Shown: positions 15,461 to 25,010, counted from the stretch's first letter. The stretch: 64,000 bases of DNA from Bacillota bacterium (GCA_014360195.1 JACIXY010000013.1:1-64000); one strand, 5' to 3'. Translations and numbers: made by a program. Notes: generated by a model from the letters alone, not told the origin.

Positions 15461-16217
15461 GCCGGTCTCCTCCCTCCGGGAAGGCTTGGAGCCCGGGTCT
15501 ATGGACGAGTGTCAACTTCCCACCCATATATTTGCCGGAGACCTCCGAAATGTTCGCGGAGACCGGCCACGGCATACCCCGAATCTGAGGCTGGTGGTGC
15601 TGATGTGACGCCGCCTGTGACGCCGCCGGTAATGGGAACGCCAATCCCTATATCGCTCAGCAGCGTCTGTACGGGAGGAGCTAGACATGGCGGCGGGGTG
15701 GGCAAACACTAGTAAGGGATACAGCGAAGTCTATGCATACCTGCAGCAGGAAACGCCTGTACTGTGACGAACGTGACCGCGCAAAGAAAAAGGAACTGCT
15801 TGATCATGCTCCATGCGCAGGATTAGCTCGCTTGGCAGAGCAAAGAGGGTAACGAGCGCGAAACGGAGCTGTGCGCGCTCTGCGCCTAGACTCAATATGG
15901 CTGTCGTCGCACCGTGTTACGGGTGACGCTGATGAGAGTTCGTAGAAACCCCTGAGTTGAGGTGCTTCAGTGCTGCTATAAGACGATGCACTTCTGACGC
16001 TTGCGTATCTCCTGGTCAGATTCGGAGCGGGAAGCACCTCTCGGCGGACCAACGATCCGAGTCGCGGCCGTAAGCAAACGATACCCTCACTCAGTGAGTG
16101 AGGCAAAAAGGAAAGGGTCCCTGGCTCTGGTGTCGAATGTGACGGTGAGCGCAATCCTGAGTAATGGGCCCACCACCTCCAACGGCGATGAAGGTGTCTC
16201 CAGAGAAGGATGGTTCT
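15461..16217. other. Divergent intergenic region
   Basis: Contains the HTH leader and promoter element (to 15557) and a ccctcactcagtgagtgagg palindrome near 16084. A 32-codon minus-strand frame (15709-15807) reads like a signal peptide (MIKQFLFLCAVTFVTVQA) but has only a weak ribosome site. No other gene is supported. Confidence 0.45.
15523..15557 (-). promoter_or_regulatory. ECF-type promoter element of HTH-S41 operon
   Basis: On the minus strand: GCGAACATTTCGGAGG, then CCGGCAAATATATGGGTG. The strongest match among the four loci to the 12.8 kb element. Confidence 0.55.
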
Positions 16218-17033
16218 ATGCTTGCGATGTGGACATTCCTCAAGCCGACGAAGCTCAAGATGCTGTTCCTCGTGGAGTGGGTTGTCTACGTGCTGATCGA
16301 GCTGTCGCGGGCAAAGCTGAGGACGGCGCACCAGTTGATGGTGGCTGGCTACCCGCTCATAGTGTTCTACCTGATCGGCTGCGCACTGGCAGCGGCAGCG
16401 CTGGCCCGAACACCGACACGGTTGCCGCGCTGGCGGCACCTTCTGGGACTGGCCGTGCTGCTGGTTGCTCTGGAGCAGCTTATCAAGGCGGCGGTCGGTG
16501 CGTTCATTCCATATCGCGGGTCGGTCCCGATCATCCCGGGCTGGCTGCACCTTGCCCACGCGCGAAACATGCACGGATCGTGGCTGGCCAGGGAATTCGG
16601 CATTGGTTTCATGGGTGCCGGCGCGCTGGGAGCGATGTGGGCAATCGCGCTACCCTGTTTCGTGCTGGGTTTCCGCTACTACGCTGCGAGAAAACGCAGG
16701 AGTCTGTGGCTGGACGTGGCCTTCGTGACCATCGTTGCAGGAATCGGCGGCGCGCTTTCTGACCTCGCCCTGCGCGGGTACATACTGGATTTCATCAACC
16801 TGCCCGGTGTTGTGACCGCAGACCTCAAGGACATCTTCCTTTATGTCGGCGCCGCAGCCCTGTTCGCCGAGCTTGTGGATAACCCGGGGATATCCTTGAC
16901 GTGGCAAGGGTGGCGGAAAGACCTCGAGCGCACGTGCTGCCTCATCACGGACTTCGCAGCGTTCTCAGCCCGGGAGGTCCACGGGGTCGCCAGGACAATT
17001 CTAGGATGTGCTTCGCGCGAGCGTGGCGGGTGA
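16218..17033 (+). CDS. Signal peptidase II-like (LspA-type) membrane protein
   Basis: 271 residues from ATG 16218 (AGAAGGA 7 bases upstream). After two extra N-terminal membrane segments the LspA pattern appears: LEQLIKAAV in place of DQxxK, HARNMHGSW for the Asn motif, SDLALRGYILDFI for the first catalytic Asp and TADLKDIFLYVG for the second. Both aspartates are present, so it may be active. LspA cuts lipoprotein signal peptides after lipidation. Normal LspA is about 160 residues; this one has N-terminal and C-terminal additions. The accessory setting suggests a special substrate, but it could be a housekeeping variant. Confidence 0.72.
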   Translation: MLAMWTFLKPTKLKMLFLVEWVVYVLIELSRAKLRTAHQLMVAGYPLIVFYLIGCALAAAALARTPTRLPRWRHLLGLAVLLVALEQLIKAAVGAFIPYRGSVPIIPGWLHLAHARNMHGSWLAREFGIGFMGAGALGAMWAIALPCFVLGFRYYAARKRRSLWLDVAFVTIVAGIGGALSDLALRGYILDFINLPGVVTADLKDIFLYVGAAALFAELVDNPGISLTWQGWRKDLERTCCLITDFAAFSAREVHGVARTILGCASRERGG

Positions 17034-17358
17034 GAGAAAGTTACTTGAGGACGCGTTTCTCGTGGTTTCGTGGCCTCGTGGCATCGGAGAAGGCGTCGTG
17101 GCTAAAAGTCGGGCGGCAAATGGTGAAGCGAGTATTTGGCATAACTCGCAACCGCCTGCGGGCCGCCGCCCTCTGCGCACCGCCGCCCGACGCTTGAGAC
17201 ATCTCTGGCCGCTGTCGGCTGGCGGGGCGGGTTCGGTTGACGGGTGGATCAGGGTGGGCGGCGTCCGCGGCGCCTGTGCCGATCCCATTACATCGGTCCC
17301 CGCGCCGAGGTCGAGCAGGCGCATAGCGAAAAGTGACACGGAATAAGGTGTCTCTTCG
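17034..17358. other. Intergenic, convergent genes
   Basis: GC-rich sequence between the LspA-like gene and the PIN toxin gene. I see no gene, RNA or clear terminator. Confidence 0.4.
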
Positions 17359-17691
17359 TCATTCCAACAGGAGAGCGCGGAATCCCGCTTGACGAAAATG
17401 ATCGTCGGCAGTCAGTGCTTCGTGTATGCCCATGTCATTCATGACAATGAACGCGCAAATGGTAATGAGGGGGTCATTGGCCAGCGACTCCAGGAGAGCG
17501 ACTGCGGCCTCGCGATGACTTCTCTTGGCAAGGGCGTTACCGATCTCCAGCACCACGGCTCGCGTAGTGATTAGCCTGTTCTTCGACGCTTCTATCTGGG
17601 ACGCCAACTCCAGGGCCCGGCGATGGTGCCGGTCCTTAGGAACTGAGAGAGCAATCACATAGGAAGTATCCAAGAAATACCTACTTCCCAT
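17359..17691 (-). CDS. PIN-domain toxin (VapC-type)
   Basis: 110 residues from ATG 17691; the longer open frame upstream overlaps the antitoxin. The PIN fold is shown by YFLDTSYVIAL (first acidic residue), the Glu in TTRAVVLEIGNAL and TADDHFRQAGF near the end (final acidic residues). PIN toxins are Mg-dependent RNases that often cut tRNA or rRNA. It overlaps the antitoxin gene by 11 bases, the usual toxin-antitoxin layout. Confidence 0.85.
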   Translation of the reverse strand: MGSRYFLDTSYVIALSVPKDRHHRRALELASQIEASKNRLITTRAVVLEIGNALAKRSHREAAVALLESLANDPLITICAFIVMNDMGIHEALTADDHFRQAGFRALLLE

Positions 17692-17920
17692 CTGCCCCTT
17701 CTCCGTACAGGTATTCCTCAAGCCGCTGAGACCAATCGCTAGGCCCATCAAGGTTAAGACTACGTGCAGTCTCAATAAACGAGGCTCCCCTGGCTTTGAA
17801 CTTGACTCGGTCGTCAATAGGTTTGACCGTGACAGTGACCGTGGTCCCGGGCTTCACGTCAATTGGCGTTTCAGGCCACAATGCCCTACCGTCGAAGAGG
17901 GCTCTAACGGTTTTGCCCAT
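17681..17920 (-). CDS. DUF104-type antitoxin
   Basis: 79 residues from ATG 17920, with GAGAGGAGGT 8 bases upstream. The start MGKTVRALFDGRALWPETPIDV followed by a Thr/Val-rich strand (TTVTVTVKP) is the DUF104 pattern (AF2212-like antitoxins). The rest, with an acidic C-terminus (WSQRLEEYLYG), would bind and block the PIN toxin encoded next. Such pairs usually repress their own promoter. Confidence 0.82.
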   Translation of the reverse strand: MGKTVRALFDGRALWPETPIDVKPGTTVTVTVKPIDDRVKFKARGASFIETARSLNLDGPSDWSQRLEEYLYGEGADGK

Positions 17921-18293
17921 GGCCGGCGACCTCCTCTCAGCTAGCTTTTCCCCATAGCGCTGGCTTTTCCCCACGTCCATTATACCCTCACCGTCCTATA
18001 GCTTGCAACGCAGGAACCGCGAATATCACCCGGGCGACGAGCGTGTTGAGCACGTCAAGCTCGGTGTTGCACGCCAGAGCCGCGGCTATCGAGCCAAGCG
18101 CGATTCGCGCGGCGTTGGCATAGGGCTCCTCATCATCTGTGCAAGGGACGCGCAATGATCGTGTTGAGGGTTCTTCGGAGCTGGTTACAGAGGCGCCGAC
18201 CGTGTTCGGCCGCGCACCGCACCGCGCGCCGCGCGGCCTGGCCGAGAGCTGCCCGCCTCACGGTCAAAGGCTATTCACGTCACCGCAGAGAAT
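17921..18293. other. Intergenic with possible gene remnant
   Basis: On the minus strand, bases about 18000-18135 read DDEEPYANAARIALGSIAAA then CNTELDVLNTLVARVIFAVP, which looks like a decayed C-terminus of unknown type with no start. The rest shows no gene. Confidence 0.35.
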
Positions 18294-18396
18294 CGTCCGC
18301 GTCACAGTCGAGAGGCGTCCACGTCTTAGCTCAGAACCGTCCACATTATAGCTGACAACCGTCCACGTCCTGGCTGAGAAGCGTCCACGCTGCGCG
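18294..18396 (+). repeat. 22-bp tandem repeat, four full units plus a partial
   Basis: Units start at 18294, 18316, 18338, 18360 and 18382, each beginning CGTCC[AG]C and sharing gct.aga. Period 22 is close to two helical turns, as for iterons or operator arrays. It lies about 240 bases ahead of the methyltransferase gene; a possible -10 (tatact) is near 18447. Confidence 0.7.
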
Positions 18397-18635
18397 TAAC
18401 GAGCGCAAGGCTGACCACCGCGTCTCCGCACACAATGACACGTCCTATACTATACTGTCTCAGGGACAACCGGCCCAGGACCGACGAGACAGCAGCACCA
18501 TAGCACGACAGGCCGAGAGAACACGGGACCAAGGGGACAACAGGACAAAAGGACGAAGGAAAACAGAGAACGCACGGCGGTCCCGGAGCAGGCAATGAGA
18601 GACAGCCTCTCCCGAGGGGCTGGGAAGGAAAGGAT

Positions 18636-19439
18636 GTGGTCCTGAAAGTGTCGGATCGCTGCGATTTGTGCAATGGGAACGCGGCAGCGCCCATTCTCGA
18701 ACTCCCGCCCCACACCATCGTGAGATGCACAGTTTGTGGACTCGTCTACGTCACCCCGCGGCCGGCGCTGGCGGAGCTGACCGGGATATATGACGAAGCT
18801 TACTTCAGAGGAACCGGCCCCGTGGGCTATAGGCCAGACGAGAACTACATCGGTGATGACACCCGCCTCGATATCTTCATAGAAAGGACCGTCGCCGTGG
18901 AGCGCTACCGTCGCCCGCCCGGGGTCCTCGTGGACGTCGGCTGCGCGACCGGCTTTGCCCTGCGCGCGGCGCGCGACCGGGGCTGGGACTGCCTCGGTAT
19001 AGACGTGTCGGAGTTCGCGGTCAACTACGCGAGGGAGCACTACGGGCTCAACGTGCTCAAGGGCACCCTCTGCGAAGCCGCTATGCCGTCCGAGAGCGTG
19101 GACGCGCTCACCATGTGGGACCTCCTCGAACATGTCCCTTCCCCAAGGAAGGAGTGCGTGGAGGCAAATCGCGTCCTCAAGCTGGGCGGAGTCCTCGCCC
19201 TCGCCACTCCGGACGCAGACTGCCCGTGCCCGTCTCCTGAAGCCTGCGACCCAGCAAAGGCCGACTTCTGGCAGGCCAAGCCGCCGGAACACCTTTACTA
19301 CTTCAGTCCGGCGACCATCTCGCGCCTCCTCGCAGAAACGGGCTTCTACGTGGTGAACCTCACATCCTATGGTCCGGGGGACCGGCGCCTCGGGGCAATG
19401 GAGGTGTACGCCCTTAAGGTGCGAACGCTTCCGGGGTAG
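18636..19439 (+). CDS. SAM-dependent methyltransferase with N-terminal zinc ribbon
   Basis: 267 residues from GTG 18636 (GGAAAGGA upstream). An N-terminal zinc-binding motif CDLCNG...CTVCGLVYVTPRP is followed by a class I methyltransferase core: LVDVGCATGFALRAARDRGW (SAM-binding motif I), GIDVSEFAV (motif II) and DALTMWDLLEHVPSP (motif IV). This domain pair is common in enzymes acting on sugars or cell-surface glycans. The neighbours do not show the substrate. Confidence 0.85.
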   Translation: MVLKVSDRCDLCNGNAAAPILELPPHTIVRCTVCGLVYVTPRPALAELTGIYDEAYFRGTGPVGYRPDENYIGDDTRLDIFIERTVAVERYRRPPGVLVDVGCATGFALRAARDRGWDCLGIDVSEFAVNYAREHYGLNVLKGTLCEAAMPSESVDALTMWDLLEHVPSPRKECVEANRVLKLGGVLALATPDADCPCPSPEACDPAKADFWQAKPPEHLYYFSPATISRLLAETGFYVVNLTSYGPGDRRLGAMEVYALKVRTLPG

Positions 19440-19987
19440 CGAGACAAACGATAACAGTAGGGGAGCAAGGGAGCAACTCCATGCGAAGCAGGAGTATAGC
19501 AGGAGCGTTGCCGCGTTAGTGAGGCCCGAATATCTCACCGCCGGGGACGTCTAATGTGATTGGATGGGAACATCTGGAGATGGATGGGGACAGGGGTGCC
19601 GGGACGGGCGTGCTGGCGGTGGGGCGGGCGGAGCCCGGATTGCAGGGCGGCGCGACGGGGAGCGGGGCAGCACGGCTACGGCAGTGCGATGGTGCACGGT
19701 CTCGAGGAGCAGCGCCCCGGCATGAGGGTTGTGGCGGAGATGCGGCACAACCATACACGCCGGAGCGCGCTGGCGCGCGACACTATCGCGGCACTATGCG
19801 GCGCGGGACCGTGCGGCGCAGCACCGCTCAGTGCGGCACCGGGCAGCGTCCCACCCTGCGTGCGGTCCCGGGCACCTCGTACCAAACTCTGTGCAGTTCA
19901 ACACCATCCGGTACGGCGCCGTGCTGGGCAGTACAGCGCAGCACAACAACGGGCTATCCGGCACGGATGGCCCGTCCGGAGGAGGAG
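19440..19987. other. Intergenic, GC-rich
   Basis: Long open frames run through this stretch only because stops are rare. It is rich in short gcgg/gcac motifs. No ribosome site or conserved protein was found before the ABC start. Confidence 0.4.
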
Positions 19988-21199
19988 ATGGGGTTGGGAG
20001 TTCGGCAGCTCGGAGGCGTCCCGGGTCGTCCCAGGGGAAGGGGACGGGCGGCGGGCGCAGTCGCAATACGCACGGTGGGCCTCACCCGGGTCTTCGGGTC
20101 CCACAAGGCTGTGGACTCGGTGAACCTCGAGGTCAGAACGGGCGAGGTGTTCGGATTCCTCGGTCCGAATGGGGCGGGCAAGACTACGACGATCAACATG
20201 ATCCTCGGTCTCATCCGTCCGACCGCGGGTCACGTCGAGATCCTCGGGCAGAAAGCTGACTGGGCGTGCCCGGCGCTGCGGCGCCACGTAGGCTCGCTCC
20301 TCGACGGCATGCGGTTCTATCCATATCTCTCCGGGCGCGATAACCTGCGCGTTTTCGCGGCGGCCCTCGACGGCATCCCGTCGCGCAGGATCGACGAAGT
20401 GCTCGACCTCGTGGGGCTTGCGGGCCGGGCGAGGGACAAGGTGAAGGGCTACTCACACGGGATGCAGCGGCGCCTGGAGCTCGCCCTTGCGCTGCTCCAC
20501 GACCCGGCGGTGCTGGTGCTGGATGAACCCGCGAACGGCCTCGACCCCGCCGGGATCAAGGAGATGCGGGACCTCATGAAGGCCCTCGCCGTGCAAGGCA
20601 AGGCGGTGTTCCTGTCCAGCCACCTCCTGCATGAGGTGGAAATCATATGCGACAGGGTCGCCATCCTGCGGCGCGGCGTGGTGCTCGCCCAGGGGCGGGT
20701 GGATGAGCTTTTGGGCGCGGCGCCCGCCGTGGAGATCGCCGTGGACCGCCCCGATGAGGCCGAACGGATCCTGCGGTCCCAGGCAGGCGTGGACGCAGGC
20801 ATGGACGGCGGGAGTGGCAGGAGTAACAGGAGTAGCAGGAGCAGCAGGAGCAGCAGGAGTAACAGGAGTAGCAGGAGTGGCGGAGGCAGCGGGGGTGCCA
20901 GGGAAACCGTCGGGGAGTGCGCGACGCCTTGCGTGCGCAGTGTCCGACGCGATGGAGACAGGATCATAGTCGAGTATGACCCGGGAAGGGCCGAGCCGCC
21001 GGGGAGCGCCGCGGCGACAGGCTTCGCGGGACGGCGGGGGGCGATCCAGGCCCAGGGAAGCGCCGCCTACCGCACCATAGCGAGCCGTCTCAACGCCACC
21101 CTCGCCGCTCACGGTGTGTTCGCCCACGAGGTCCTGCCGCGCCGGGCGGCCCTGGAAGACGTGTTTTTCGATGTGCTGGGCGAGGCGCACGGCGAATAA
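19988..21199 (+). CDS. ABC transporter ATP-binding protein with Ser/Arg repeat insert
   Basis: 403 residues from ATG 19988; a TTG two codons on has better spacing to GGAGGAGGAG. The conserved part starts at AIRTVGLTRVFG. Walker A is LGPNGAGKTTT, the signature is YSHGMQRRLELALAL, Walker B is VLVLDEPANG, and the switch His is in SSHLLHEVE. Between the ATPase domain and its C-terminal part lies an insert encoded by tandem aggagtagc-type repeats (20812-20900), giving a Ser/Arg/Asn run. The permease follows 89 bases downstream. Substrate unknown. Confidence 0.88.
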   Translation: MGLGVRQLGGVPGRPRGRGRAAGAVAIRTVGLTRVFGSHKAVDSVNLEVRTGEVFGFLGPNGAGKTTTINMILGLIRPTAGHVEILGQKADWACPALRRHVGSLLDGMRFYPYLSGRDNLRVFAAALDGIPSRRIDEVLDLVGLAGRARDKVKGYSHGMQRRLELALALLHDPAVLVLDEPANGLDPAGIKEMRDLMKALAVQGKAVFLSSHLLHEVEIICDRVAILRRGVVLAQGRVDELLGAAPAVEIAVDRPDEAERILRSQAGVDAGMDGGSGRSNRSSRSSRSSRSNRSSRSGGGSGGARETVGECATPCVRSVRRDGDRIIVEYDPGRAEPPGSAAATGFAGRRGAIQAQGSAAYRTIASRLNATLAAHGVFAHEVLPRRAALEDVFFDVLGEAHGE

Positions 21200-21288
21200 C
21201 CGGGCCATGGCAGGAATGGCGAGAATGCCACGGAGCAGCAACAGGAGGCTGCGGGCCAGGTACGCGCAGACGAGCGAGGTGAACGGTT

Positions 21289-22230
21289 ATGAGGTGGCTG
21301 AGGTGGCTCGCCGCTGAGGTCTTCAAGCTGAGGCGGATGCGGGTTACATGGGTCCTCCTGCTGATTCTGGTCGCATTCGAAGCGCTCATGATGGCTGGGA
21401 TGGCCTACTGGGCGCAACGTTCCCCCGACGCCCAGAAGATGACTGCAGAAGAACGTGCGCAGGTTATTACCAGCACGTCGTTCCCCGGGTCTACACCATC
21501 CACGCTCGGCTTCATAGCGTCGCTCGGACCGCTATTCGCCATCATCCTCGCTGCGCGGCTAGCCGGCGACGAATACGCGTGGGGAACCGCGAAGCAGCAG
21601 GTCTCCATGGGCGTGGACAGGCGCAGGTATATCGCGTCCAAGCTCGCGGGAGCAGCGATGGCGTCTCTGTTCCTCTTGGGTGGCGCGGTGCTAGCCGGCG
21701 CCGTGATATCGCTGGCGGTCACCATGGCCCTCGGGCGCCAGGTGGAAATCGGCGTGTTCACGCCGCCTTTCCTTGTGGAGATCGCGCGGTGTGCAGGGAT
21801 CGCCTGGTTCACGCTGGGCCTGTACGCCACTCTCACGGTGTGCGTGGCTACCCTGACGCGGTCCTCGGCGACCGCGACCGCCATCGGAATTCTCGTCTTC
21901 CTGCTCGAAGGAAGCGTGGTAGGCTCGCTCGCCTCGCGGTTTGCGACTATTGCCCGGATCGCCCCGTACACCATCGGACACAACGTCAACGTGCTGCTGG
22001 CCCTCGTCGAGCACGGAGGTGACGGAAGGGCGGCCCAGGCGGCCCAGGCGGCTCAGGCGGCTCAGGCCGCCGCCCGGGCCGTCCAAGCTGCCCAGGCACA
22101 GGCACAGGCACAGGCGGCGGCATTGCCCCCCGGAGCCGTCAGAGCCTTCCTGGTGCTGGGCGCGTGGCTCGCGGTTTTCGTCGCGTGCTCGTTCTGGGCG
22201 TTCAGCCGGCAGGAGCTTGGCGTAGAGTAG
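21289..22230 (+). CDS. ABC-2 type permease (bacitracin/BcrB-like)
   Basis: 313 residues. It begins MRWLRWLAAEVFKLRRMR, the usual basic start of ABC-2 permeases (LxxElxKlrr), and has about six membrane segments; the motif DEYAWGTAKQQVSMGVDRRR is the coupling region. An Ala/Gln run (22030-22120, coded by cggcccagg and caggca repeats) lies before the last membrane span. It pairs with the ATPase upstream. Confidence 0.83.
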   Translation: MRWLRWLAAEVFKLRRMRVTWVLLLILVAFEALMMAGMAYWAQRSPDAQKMTAEERAQVITSTSFPGSTPSTLGFIASLGPLFAIILAARLAGDEYAWGTAKQQVSMGVDRRRYIASKLAGAAMASLFLLGGAVLAGAVISLAVTMALGRQVEIGVFTPPFLVEIARCAGIAWFTLGLYATLTVCVATLTRSSATATAIGILVFLLEGSVVGSLASRFATIARIAPYTIGHNVNVLLALVEHGGDGRAAQAAQAAQAAQAAARAVQAAQAQAQAQAAALPPGAVRAFLVLGAWLAVFVACSFWAFSRQELGVE

Positions 22231-22371
22231 AAGGATGCTCGCTGCCAGAAGGATGCTCGCTGCCGGCGTCGAACATGTTGCTCGTGAGACTACGCGCCGT
22301 GCGCGAGGCTAACCGGCGGCGCGGTGAAGCTGCCGGGCTTGCACGCCAGGAGGTGAAGGGCGCTGGACCTG

Positions 22372-22995
22372 GTGACTGTGATTACCGCTGACATCATCCG
22401 CTCCAGGGAGGCCCGGGACCTCCTGGCGGCGTTGCCCGACAAGCTCGCGGCGGTCGCGCACCCTCTCCTTGCCACGGCCTTTTCCGTGTCCCGTGGCGAC
22501 GAAATCCAGGCCGTTTGCCGCGGGCCTTTTCAGGCTCCCGAGCTCGTGCGGCAGCTCAGGTTCGTATGCCTCCCGCTGCGCCTCCGCGTCGGTGTGGGGA
22601 TCGGCGAGATCGAGGCGGGCCAGGGCAGCGCAAGCTCGTGGGACATGAACGGCTCCGCGTTCACGCGCGCCCGCGAGGCACTGGAGTCGCTCGGGAAGGG
22701 CACCACGCCGCGCACCGCCGTGCGCTCCGGCGACCCCCTGTTTGACGAGGCGGCGAACGCCCTCTGGGCTCTCATGGACGCCATCCAGCAACGGTGGACC
22801 CCCGGACAGTGGGCCGCCGTGCACCACTACGAGCGGCTCGGCACATACGAGGCCGCCGGCAAGGCGCTCGGCGTCGCCCTGCAGAACGTTCAGAAACGAT
22901 GCAAGGCCGCGAGCTGGCCCGCCGTCAAGCAGGCCGAGCAGGCGCTTCGGCGCCTCGGCGAGCAATGGGGGCGCAATTCACCATTGCACGGGTGA
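22372..22995 (+). CDS. SatD-family protein
   Basis: 207 residues from GTG 22372. The N-terminal VITADIIRSRE followed by FSVSRGDEIQAVC is the start of SatD proteins, first named from a streptococcal secretion/acid-tolerance locus. The C-terminal part (GTYEAAGKALGVALQNVQKRCKA) looks like an HTH of the region-4 type. Its biochemical role is not known. It is followed by a DUF3307 membrane protein, the usual partner of SatD. Confidence 0.75.
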   Translation: MTVITADIIRSREARDLLAALPDKLAAVAHPLLATAFSVSRGDEIQAVCRGPFQAPELVRQLRFVCLPLRLRVGVGIGEIEAGQGSASSWDMNGSAFTRAREALESLGKGTTPRTAVRSGDPLFDEAANALWALMDAIQQRWTPGQWAAVHHYERLGTYEAAGKALGVALQNVQKRCKAASWPAVKQAEQALRRLGEQWGRNSPLHG

Positions 22996-23038
22996 TGCGG
23001 CGAGCTTCACCGTTGGGCGGGTTAAGGGTAGGGGGACA

Positions 23039-23953
23039 ATGCCGATGACGTTCTTGCTTCTGGGCCTGCTAGCGCACGTTGTCGCCGATTTCGTGCTTCA
23101 GGCCGACAGCGTGGTCGAGAGCAAGTGCAAGCGGATGATCGGAGGCTACCTCAGGCACGGCGCCATCGTCTTCGCGTCAAGCGCGGTCGCGTTCCACCTC
23201 TACGGGCTCGGCGTGGCTGCGGTCCTGGCTCTCATCGTCTCCGCCACGCACGTCGCAATAGACTGGTTGAAGAACCTGGCCGAGAGGGGCGGCGCCGCCG
23301 GCGTCAACGCAAGCGCAGGCGCAAGCGCAAGCGCAAGCGCAGGCGCAAGCGCAAGCGCAAGCGCAGGCGCAAGCGCAAGCGCAGGCGTAAGCGTAAGCAG
23401 CCGCAGCAGCCGCAGCAGCCCACGGAGGAGCCTGCTCGTATTCCTGCTTGACCAGTGCGCCCACGCGGCGGTGCTGGTTGCGGTCTGGGAACTTGCGGAC
23501 ACGCACGTTCGCCGCCTGTCGGATAAGGTTTTGTGGATCTACCAAAGCGTGCTCCTCCAAAAGACCGTCCCGACGCTTCTCCCTGCGTGCGCCGAGCTCG
23601 GGATATCCCTTAACAGGGTGCTCGTCCTCACGCTCGCGTACGTCGTCGTCATCTTCGCCGGCGCCGTGCTCGTGCGGCTGATGCTCGACGCGTTCTCCAT
23701 CGGCGTGGAGCCCAGGCTCGCCACGAACGCCGGCCGCTACATCGGCATGGTGGAGCGGGCCCTTATGCTTACGCTTGTGCTCGTGGACGCCCTCCCCTCA
23801 ATCGCGTTCGTCCTGACCGCGAAGTCGCTCGCGCGCTTCCAGGAGCTCAACGACATGAGGTTCGCCGAGTACTACCTGGTGGGCACGCTCACGAGCGCCT
23901 GCATCGCCCTGGGTGTAGGCATCGTTGCCGGGGCGGTCCTTCCGGCGTTGTAG
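23039..23953 (+). CDS. DUF3307 membrane protein with Ala/Ser repeat insert
   Basis: 304 residues from ATG 23039 (second ATG 23045 has better spacing to AGGGGG). The N-terminus LLLGLLAHVVADFVLQADS is the DUF3307 signature. Four or more membrane segments follow. Between the two halves a run of Ala-Ser-Ala-Gly is coded by gcaagc/gcaggc hexamer repeats (23308-23392). It forms the known SatD-DUF3307 pair with the gene before it; function unknown. Confidence 0.78.
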   Translation: MPMTFLLLGLLAHVVADFVLQADSVVESKCKRMIGGYLRHGAIVFASSAVAFHLYGLGVAAVLALIVSATHVAIDWLKNLAERGGAAGVNASAGASASASAGASASASAGASASAGVSVSSRSSRSSPRRSLLVFLLDQCAHAAVLVAVWELADTHVRRLSDKVLWIYQSVLLQKTVPTLLPACAELGISLNRVLVLTLAYVVVIFAGAVLVRLMLDAFSIGVEPRLATNAGRYIGMVERALMLTLVLVDALPSIAFVLTAKSLARFQELNDMRFAEYYLVGTLTSACIALGVGIVAGAVLPAL

Positions 23954-24259
23954 CGAGCATTCCGCAGGCAGAGGCCTACACACCAGAGGCCTGGGCCGGT
24001 CTATACGGTCACCGATGGCCTCGCACATCCAGAGGCCTACACACCAGAGGCCTGCGCACCGAACCGCAGTGGCACTTGGAATCCCAATTCTACACAGGAT
24101 TTCGCCCTCGCCCTTTGCGAGTCTTCTGCGCACACTGCCGCGACCGGCGACGCCCGAAGCAGCACCGCATGGCAGACACCGCACGGCAAATGCCACATGC
24201 CGAACCTCCACCGTCGGGTCAAGGCCCAAGGCCGCCCGCAGGTGCTGCGAAATCGGGCT
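23954..24259. other. Intergenic with a 24-bp direct repeat
   Basis: The sequence agaggcctacacaccagagg (continuing cctg) occurs at 23970 and 24031, each holding two AGGCCT sites. No gene is supported. Confidence 0.5.
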
Positions 24260-24613
24260 TCAGCGCGGCCTGGGCCAGCGCGACCTCGACGTCGGCCGGT
24301 CCGCGCGCCGGCTGGCCGGCCCCCCGACGGGCGTCCGCACCTCGAGAATGGCCGCACCCGCATTGTCACGCTCCTGCACCGCATCGACGCCGGCAGTCCG
24401 CCGGGCGAAGTCGTAGACCATCTCAGACAGCACTTCCCCGCAGCCGTGGATGATCCTCGCCCGCCCCCCGCCACGCCGCCTCAGCACATCGACGGTCTCC
24501 TGCAGCGCAGCCAGCCCTTCCGCTCTTGTAAGGCCGTGGAGATCGCGCTCTACGTCAACATGTGCTTGCCTACCGCCGTGCCGATTCCCGCGCTTGCCCC
24601 CGTGCGTACCCAT
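24260..24613 (-). CDS. Smr-domain protein
   Basis: 117 residues from ATG 24613 with GGAGGT 8 bases upstream. The Smr fold is shown by VERDLHGLTRAEGLAALQE (the DLHG motif), then RARIIHGCGEVLSEMV (IHGxG) and NAGAAILEVR. Stand-alone Smr proteins have nuclease or RNA-binding activity related to the MutS2 C-terminus and ribosome rescue enzymes. The C-terminal tail beyond the domain is Arg/Pro-rich and may not be conserved. Both neighbours are unrelated. Confidence 0.72.
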   Translation of the reverse strand: MGTHGGKRGNRHGGRQAHVDVERDLHGLTRAEGLAALQETVDVLRRRGGGRARIIHGCGEVLSEMVYDFARRTAGVDAVQERDNAGAAILEVRTPVGGPASRRADRPTSRSRWPRPR

Positions 24614-24741
24614 CGCCGACTACCTCCGTTCTACGTGGACATTCTGCCCCGAAGCGGCTGTTTCCTTCCCAGGAGGCGGGAGGGGAGCCGCCGGCGCACC
24701 TCGTGTCAGGAGGGCCGCTGCTCGGGCAGGCGGACACGACG

Positions 24742-25010
24742 TTAGCGTCCCTGAACGAGGCCCACGACCCTTTCCGCAAGGTATTCTATTCCTTTGAGCG
24801 GGTCGGGGACAGGAACCTCAACGATCAGGAGCACCGCAAGGACGAAGCCCGCAGAAGTGCTGCGGCTCGGGAATGATCTCGGCCCGGAGGGCGACAGGAT
24901 CTATTCCCCCAGTCTCGAGCCGCTGAAGAAACTTGTTCAGCATACGATCCACTACTTCGGGAACCGCAGGCAGATTGATGATGCCGTCCGTGACTTGCGT
25001 TTAAGCTCAA
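24742..25010 (-). pseudogene. Gene fragment beside repeat copy A, frameshifted
   Basis: Minus-strand codons read DGIINLPAVPEVVDRMLNKF..LETGGIDPVALRAEI and then, in another frame, FVLAVLLIVEVPVPDPLKG..AERVVGLVQGR to a stop at 24742. The two parts look like one protein broken by a frameshift near 24855. Upstream, the sequence turns into the palindromic repeat at about 25040, so the 5' end is lost. I do not recognise the family. Confidence 0.4.

Noticed and set aside
15709-15807. 32-codon minus-strand frame resembling a signal peptide
   Set aside because: Only a weak ribosome site and no Cys-rich core or leader motif. Possibly a relic, not enough to call.
18294-18396. Replication origin iterons
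   Set aside because: No replication initiator, DnaA boxes or AT-rich region were seen near the 22-bp repeats.
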